Of a stretch of DNA of 18,548 nt, positions 14,109 through 18,548 are shown piece by piece. The notes below the pieces were generated by a model. The model did not search any database and was not told where the DNA came from. It saw nothing but the letters and a program-made list of their open reading frames with translations. A program made the position numbers and the translations under genes. The stretch comes from JAMQKA01 sp043951865 (GTDB lineage: Bacteria > Bacteroidota > Rhodothermia > Balneolales > Balneolaceae): assembly GCF_043951865.1 (NCBI RefSeq), contig NZ_JBINJF010000047.1:1-18548 (forward strand), read 5' to 3'. Each line of letters begins with the position of its first letter. Position 1 is the stretch's first letter.

Positions 14109-17030
14109 ATGATACGAACTACCACGAAAACTATTTTTTGCAAAATGTCCCGATACAGTATATCAACACTACTGCTTTTGTTTGTTTTATTATCTCAAAG
14201 TTATGGGTTGAATAATACATTTGAGCAGGTTCAGACCGCAGATACTGCGGAGATAGACCGGGAGTACACCCTGGAGGCGGTAATAACGGGATATACCGGA
14301 ATCGGTGGTTCGATCGATGGTATCAGAAATCCCGTGCTCCAGGCTAAAAAGGGGGAGACGGTTCGCATAACCATTGTTAATGGTGAGACGCTTACCCACG
14401 ATATCGTCATGGAAGAGCTCGGCGTGAAAAGTGAAGCGATTATTGAAGAAGGAACAGAGACCAGTATTACGTTTGTTGCGAAGTCAAATGACACATACTA
14501 CTGCAGTATTCCCGGACACCGGGAGGCAGGCATGGAGGGGGAGTTTCAGATTATTGAAGCCTCTACTGACGAGGTTGTTGCCGAAGGAGTTCTGCCGCAA
14601 AAAAACGGCGAGCCGGTTAATGTCGATTTCGAGTATGCGACCCTGGATGACTGGACGGCAGAAGGCGAAGCGTTTGAAGGGCAACCCACTTCCGATCGTT
14701 CGACTGAGGTCTATGAAGAGGATATGAACATCAATCCGAGCGGGCAATTTTATGTAAGCAGCGGGGGGACAAAGAAGTCGACTGAAACGGGTAAGTTGAC
14801 ATCTACTTCATTTGAGGTCACACATCCCTATGCCGCATTCAAGGTCTCTGGCGGAGCTCTTCAGGAGACGCGCGTTGAGATTATTGATGCTGAAACCGAC
14901 GAGGTGATATTTCAGATAACGGGCAATGATCACCAGCGGCTCAGGCCGGTTGTCGTCGATTTGCAGGACCAGATGGGGGAGCAGATCTTCATTAAACTGA
15001 TCGATAACGAAACCGGAGTGTCTGAGATACCGTATATCGGCGATAATATTTGGGCACATATCAGTTTTGATGATTTCCGTTTTTACTCCAACCGCCCCGA
15101 TTTCCCAGACGAACTTAATCCTGAAGATATAGTCATTCTTCCGCCGCGCGACATGATTGAAAATGCGGGTCTCTCCGGAGAGGAAGCGGCAAAAGAGATG
15201 GAACTGCCGGAAGGCTTTTCCGTGCAACTGGCGGCTTCTGAACCTGATGTGATTCGGCCGATCGCCTTCACTATCGACGATCGCGGGCGCTTGTGGGTAG
15301 CCGAGGCCCACACGTATCCGGAAAAAGCTCCGGAAGGAGAGGGAGAAGATCGTATCCTTATTTTTGAGGATACGACCGGCGATGGAAAGCTTGACAAGCG
15401 CACGGTTTTTATTGAAGGACTCAACCTGGTAAGCGGTATTGAAATCGGACACGGAGGCGTATGGGTGGGGGCCGCACCTGAATTTCTGTACATCCCGATC
15501 GATGAAAGTGGAAATAAACCGGCCGGTGATCCGAAGGTGCTGCTAGATGGCTGGGGGTATGAAGATACCCATGAAACCCTTAACAGTTTTCGATGGGGTC
15601 CCGATGGCTGGCTCTACGGAACGCATGGCGTCTTTACGCATTCAAAAGTAGGGAAGCCGGGCACGCACGAAGATGAACGGTTAAAACTGAATGCCGGGGT
15701 CTGGCGCTATCATCCCACCAGGCACGAATTTGAAGTGTTCGCATACGGTACCAGCAATCCGTGGGGAATAGACTTTAACAAATATGGACATCCATTTATT
15801 ACAGCTTGCGTCATTCCCCATCTCTATCATGTTATTCAAGGCGGGCGGTACCTGCGGCAAGCCGGAGAACACTTTAATGATTACATTTATGATGATATCG
15901 GGCATATTGCCGACCATGTACACTGGGTGGGAGATAACGGTCCGCATGCCGGTAACCACAGGTCCGGTTCTGCGGGTGGAGGTCACGCACATGCAGGAGC
16001 CATGTTCTACCAGGGAGCCGAGCACTGGCCGGAGGAATATGACAATATGCTCTTTATGAACAATATACATGGCTACCGGACCAATGCTGACAAGATTGAG
16101 CGAAAAGGTTCCGGATACACTGCTACCCATGCCGAGGATTTTCTGAAAACCCACGACTCCTGGTCGCAATGGCTTGATTTCCGGTATATGCCCGGTGGGT
16201 CAGTCTATGCCATTGACTGGTACGACAAGAACCAGTGTCACAGCCCCAATCCTGCTGTACACGACAAATCGCTGGGTCGTATTTACAATATCCGTCATGA
16301 GCTGGATGAGTATGTGCAGGTCAATCTTAAAGAGAAATCCAGCCTGGAGCTCGTCGAATATCAGCTGCATCACAATGAGTGGTATGTACGCCACGCACAG
16401 CGAATTTTACAGGAACGCGGCCCGGACCAACAGGTTCATAATGCACTTAAGGAAATCCTGAATCAAAACCCGGATATTACACGAAAACTGCGGGCGCTTT
16501 GGAGCCTGCACGTAACACATGGCCTTACGGACCAGGATTATATCGATCTACTAGATCATGAAAATGAATATATGAGAAGCTGGGCTATTCAACTCCTTGC
16601 TGAAGACGAAAATGTTCCGGAAAAGGGGATTCAGAAACTTGAAAATATGGCTTATAATGATAATTCTGCGCTGGTCAGACTGTATATTACGTCGGCACTC
16701 CAGCGCATGGAACCGGCCAAACGATGGGGGATTTTAGAAGGTCTGTACACCCATTCCGAGGATGCTGGAGATCATAATCTGCCATTGATGGCATGGTTTG
16801 CCGCAGAGCCCCTTGTCGAGAAGAACATGGATCGCGCGCTTGACTTGGCAATGGAGTCGGAATTGCCGACAATTCTTCCTTATACCATTAAACGGGTTGC
16901 GGCTGTCGGTACGGACCAGGCGATGGAAAAACTGGAAAACGTGGAAAAAGATCTGAAAGATAAGCCAAATACGGGGCAATATGATCAGGCACGACAGGAA
17001 CTCGACCTGATTTTTGGACAGGCCAGGTAA
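14109..17030 (+). CDS. Secreted PVC-type dehydrogenase fused to an N-terminal cupredoxin and a jelly-roll domain, no haem
   Basis: Secreted protein of 973 aa from the ATG at 14109; an ATG at 14145 (residue 13) gives a shorter signal peptide and is equally possible. Domains: signal peptide (to about 33); cupredoxin (about 52-149) with a full type-1 copper ligand set His97, Cys132, His137 and Met142 (YYCSIPGHREAGM, spacing C-x4-H-x4-M); a jelly-roll-like region (about 172-327, VDFEYATLDDWTAEGEAF to AHISFDDFRF) resembling modules beside levanases; the propeller dehydrogenase domain (about 366-730) with GRLWVAEAHTYP, GDNGPHAGNHRSGSAGGGHA and DWYDKNQCH; then HEAT-like helices (about 740-965). There is no CxxCH, so copper probably takes the electron role that haem plays in the protein at 9635. 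The VCBS lipoprotein gene follows after 26 nt. Confidence 0.92.
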   Translation: MIRTTTKTIFCKMSRYSISTLLLLFVLLSQSYGLNNTFEQVQTADTAEIDREYTLEAVITGYTGIGGSIDGIRNPVLQAKKGETVRITIVNGETLTHDIVMEELGVKSEAIIEEGTETSITFVAKSNDTYYCSIPGHREAGMEGEFQIIEASTDEVVAEGVLPQKNGEPVNVDFEYATLDDWTAEGEAFEGQPTSDRSTEVYEEDMNINPSGQFYVSSGGTKKSTETGKLTSTSFEVTHPYAAFKVSGGALQETRVEIIDAETDEVIFQITGNDHQRLRPVVVDLQDQMGEQIFIKLIDNETGVSEIPYIGDNIWAHISFDDFRFYSNRPDFPDELNPEDIVILPPRDMIENAGLSGEEAAKEMELPEGFSVQLAASEPDVIRPIAFTIDDRGRLWVAEAHTYPEKAPEGEGEDRILIFEDTTGDGKLDKRTVFIEGLNLVSGIEIGHGGVWVGAAPEFLYIPIDESGNKPAGDPKVLLDGWGYEDTHETLNSFRWGPDGWLYGTHGVFTHSKVGKPGTHEDERLKLNAGVWRYHPTRHEFEVFAYGTSNPWGIDFNKYGHPFITACVIPHLYHVIQGGRYLRQAGEHFNDYIYDDIGHIADHVHWVGDNGPHAGNHRSGSAGGGHAHAGAMFYQGAEHWPEEYDNMLFMNNIHGYRTNADKIERKGSGYTATHAEDFLKTHDSWSQWLDFRYMPGGSVYAIDWYDKNQCHSPNPAVHDKSLGRIYNIRHELDEYVQVNLKEKSSLELVEYQLHHNEWYVRHAQRILQERGPDQQVHNALKEILNQNPDITRKLRALWSLHVTHGLTDQDYIDLLDHENEYMRSWAIQLLAEDENVPEKGIQKLENMAYNDNSALVRLYITSALQRMEPAKRWGILEGLYTHSEDAGDHNLPLMAWFAAEPLVEKNMDRALDLAMESELPTILPYTIKRVAAVGTDQAMEKLENVEKDLKDKPNTGQYDQARQELDLIFGQAR

Positions 17031-17056
17031 TTTTCTAATACTCAGGGGATAAAACT

Positions 17057-18340
17057 ATGAAGAATATATATATCAGTATGTTGGCTGTAATGATCATTAC
17101 GGCCGGCTTTCTTTTAATTGTATCGTGCCAGCAATTGAAAGGTCAGGATAAAGACTATGTGATACACGAATTTGAGAAAATTAAGCTCTCTTCCACCTTT
17201 TATGCCGAGGGAGCGGGGATAGGAGACCTCAACCAGGATGGAATTCCTGACGTCGCCGCAGGTCCCTACTGGTATGAAGGACCCGACTTTCAAACCAGGC
17301 ATGCTTTTTATGAACCTGTTGAGTTCGATCCATATAAATATTCTGATAATTTTATTGTGAATATAGAGGATGTGAACGGAGACGGGCGCAAGGATATCCT
17401 TAAAGTCGGTTTTCCCGGTGAGGGCGCGTACTGGTATGAAAATCCCGGTAACAACGATGGATATTGGCCCCGTCACCTGATTCATCCACAGGTGGATAAT
17501 GAGTCCCCTCAATTTTATGATCTTGACCGTGACGGTCAATTGGAGCTGGTATTTCATACGAATGGATACCTGGGATATGCAAAACGAAATGCGGAAGATC
17601 CCACACGGCCCTGGTCATTCACTCCTATTTCCGAACAACATGATTGGGGAAAATTTACCCACGGTTTTGGTATCGGTGACATAGATGGCGATGGTTTTGA
17701 AGATATCATGAAGAAAGAGGGATGGTGGAAAAATCCCGGCCTCGATCAGTTAGATGAACAATGGAAGCACTACAGCGTAGAATTCGCTGGTCCCGGGGGC
17801 GCCCAGATGTATGCCTATGATGTGGACGGGGATGGGTTGAACGACGTAATTACCAGCCTGAATGCCCACGGTTGGGGAATGGCCTGGTATCGGCAGGTAC
17901 GAGAAGGGGATGAGATTACATTTGAGCAAAACCTGATTATGAGCGATAAAAAAGAGGATAACCGCTACGGGGTCAAGTTTGCAGAAATTCATGCCATCGA
18001 TTTGGCAGACATGGACAACGATGGAGTGAAAGATCTGGTGACCGGCAAACGCTGGTGGGCACACGGACCAGATGGCTATGATTTTCACAAGAATGCCGCT
18101 GTACTTTACTGGTTTAAACTCGACCGCAGTTCCGAAGATGCTCATTACATACCGTATTTGATTGATTACAATTCGGGGGCAGGTGTTGAGGTGGATACAG
18201 GAGATTTAACGGGTAACGGATATCCTGATATTGTTGTGAGTAATAAAAGGGGAACGTATGTATTTCTGAACAAGCCGAGAACTGTTAGCCGCGAGGTGTG
18301 GGAATTCAATAAACCTACACCGCTTGAGCAAGCGGATTAG
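17057..18340 (+). CDS. VCBS/FG-GAP repeat lipoprotein, probable seven-bladed propeller
   Basis: This 427-aa lipoprotein has signal MKNIYISMLAVMIITAGF and lipidated Cys24 (LLIVSC). Seven calcium-loop motifs of the DxDxDGxxD type are evenly spread at residues 57-65, 105-113, 155-163, 208-216, 255-263, 318-326 and 383-391, matching a seven-bladed FG-GAP propeller; the last, DLTGNGYPD, is the most divergent. Most blades also carry an aromatic turn such as GPYWYEGP (69-76), AYWYENPG (124-131), GWWKNPG (222-228) and KRWWAHGP (331-338). Such proteins are usually binding or scaffold proteins outside the cytoplasm, and no catalytic motif is seen. It follows the cupredoxin dehydrogenase by 26 nt, so co-transcription is very likely and a role in presenting substrate or docking the dehydrogenase is possible (inference). 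Confidence 0.9.
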   Translation: MKNIYISMLAVMIITAGFLLIVSCQQLKGQDKDYVIHEFEKIKLSSTFYAEGAGIGDLNQDGIPDVAAGPYWYEGPDFQTRHAFYEPVEFDPYKYSDNFIVNIEDVNGDGRKDILKVGFPGEGAYWYENPGNNDGYWPRHLIHPQVDNESPQFYDLDRDGQLELVFHTNGYLGYAKRNAEDPTRPWSFTPISEQHDWGKFTHGFGIGDIDGDGFEDIMKKEGWWKNPGLDQLDEQWKHYSVEFAGPGGAQMYAYDVDGDGLNDVITSLNAHGWGMAWYRQVREGDEITFEQNLIMSDKKEDNRYGVKFAEIHAIDLADMDNDGVKDLVTGKRWWAHGPDGYDFHKNAAVLYWFKLDRSSEDAHYIPYLIDYNSGAGVEVDTGDLTGNGYPDIVVSNKRGTYVFLNKPRTVSREVWEFNKPTPLEQAD

Positions 18341-18456
18341 TCATTATTTTCAGCGATTATCGTCTTTCTAAGAGTCTTTCCTGACTAAACGAATCCTGCT
18401 TTAGAGTAGCTAAAAAAGTTTAAACAATAACTGTAAGAAATTAGCACTACATCATT

Positions 18457-18548
18457 ATGCCAGACAACCAAGTAAACATAGCGATTATCGGGCTGGGTTT
18501 CGGTGCGGAGTTCATCCCGATCTACCAGAAGCACCCGCAGGCGAACAT
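18457..18548 (+). CDS. Gfo/Idh/MocA family oxidoreductase, N-terminal fragment (3' end outside window)
   Basis: The 30 visible codons begin with an ATG after A/T-rich leader DNA, 116 nt beyond the VCBS gene. They read as the first strand and turn of a Rossmann fold: NIAIIGLGFGAEFIPIYQKHP, with the dinucleotide-binding GxGxG-like motif GLGFGAE at about residues 12-18. This start is typical of Gfo/Idh/MocA dehydrogenases, NAD(P)-dependent enzymes acting on sugars, inositols and, in some clades, C3 of glycosides. No signal peptide is present, so the enzyme is cytoplasmic. The fragment is short, and the family call rests on the motif and neighbourhood. Confidence 0.75.
   Translation, partial: MPDNQVNIAIIGLGFGAEFIPIYQKHPQAN

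Noticed and set aside
13979..14215. A 78-codon open frame before and into the cupredoxin dehydrogenase gene
   Set aside because: It overlaps the start of the real gene in another frame and shows no family features. Its first part covers a small hairpin-like stretch in the intergenic region.
1..18548. CRISPR arrays, tRNA or rRNA genes, transposase or integrase genes, known riboswitches
   Set aside because: No regularly spaced direct repeats, no cloverleaf or rRNA-like stretches, no transposase or integrase motifs, and no recognised riboswitch core were seen in the non-coding gaps.

Overview
The window looks like a glycan- or glycoside-utilisation locus from a marine or soil member of the Bacteroidota or a related phylum (Rhodothermota/Balneolota is plausible). 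The grounds are a SusC/SusD outer-membrane pair, an ECF sigma factor of the type paired with such receptors, lipoprotein signals, mostly absent Shine-Dalgarno sequences, and 'PVC-type' secreted dehydrogenases, which these groups share with Planctomycetes and Verrucomicrobia. All recognised genes lie on the + strand, and both edges cut a gene.

Layout. (1) 1-102: the C-terminal end of an ECF sigma-70 factor, then about 500 bp of non-coding DNA holding hairpins, a GC-rich element and a palindrome. (2) 611-5922: SusC with an N-terminal STN signalling domain, and its SusD lipoprotein. (3) 6224-9513: a UPF0261/Tm-1-like protein, a small Dabb (A/B-barrel) protein, and an MFS transporter preceded by a promoter-like box and a palindrome and followed by a terminator-like hairpin. 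(4) 9635-13535: a large secreted dehydrogenase with HEAT repeats and a C-terminal c-type haem domain, then a DUF1080 (3-keto-disaccharide hydrolase family) lipoprotein. (5) 13536-14108: non-coding, with a compact multi-hairpin inverted-repeat element. (6) 14109-18548: a second dehydrogenase that carries an N-terminal cupredoxin and a sugar-binding-like jelly roll instead of haem, a seven-motif VCBS/FG-GAP lipoprotein, and the start of a Gfo/Idh/MocA oxidoreductase.

How the parts may work together (inference): SusC/SusD imports a glycoside or oligosaccharide. The two periplasmic propeller dehydrogenases oxidise it and pass electrons to c-type haem or to copper. The DUF1080 protein cleaves a 3-keto-glycoside. 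The MFS transporter carries the product inward, and the cytoplasmic Gfo/Idh/MocA enzyme carries out an NAD(P)-linked redox step. The UPF0261 and Dabb proteins have no assigned step. The most notable points are the two sister dehydrogenases with different redox modules, the structured element at 13613-13756, the sigma/STN-receptor arrangement with no FecR between them, and the candidate operator at the MFS start.
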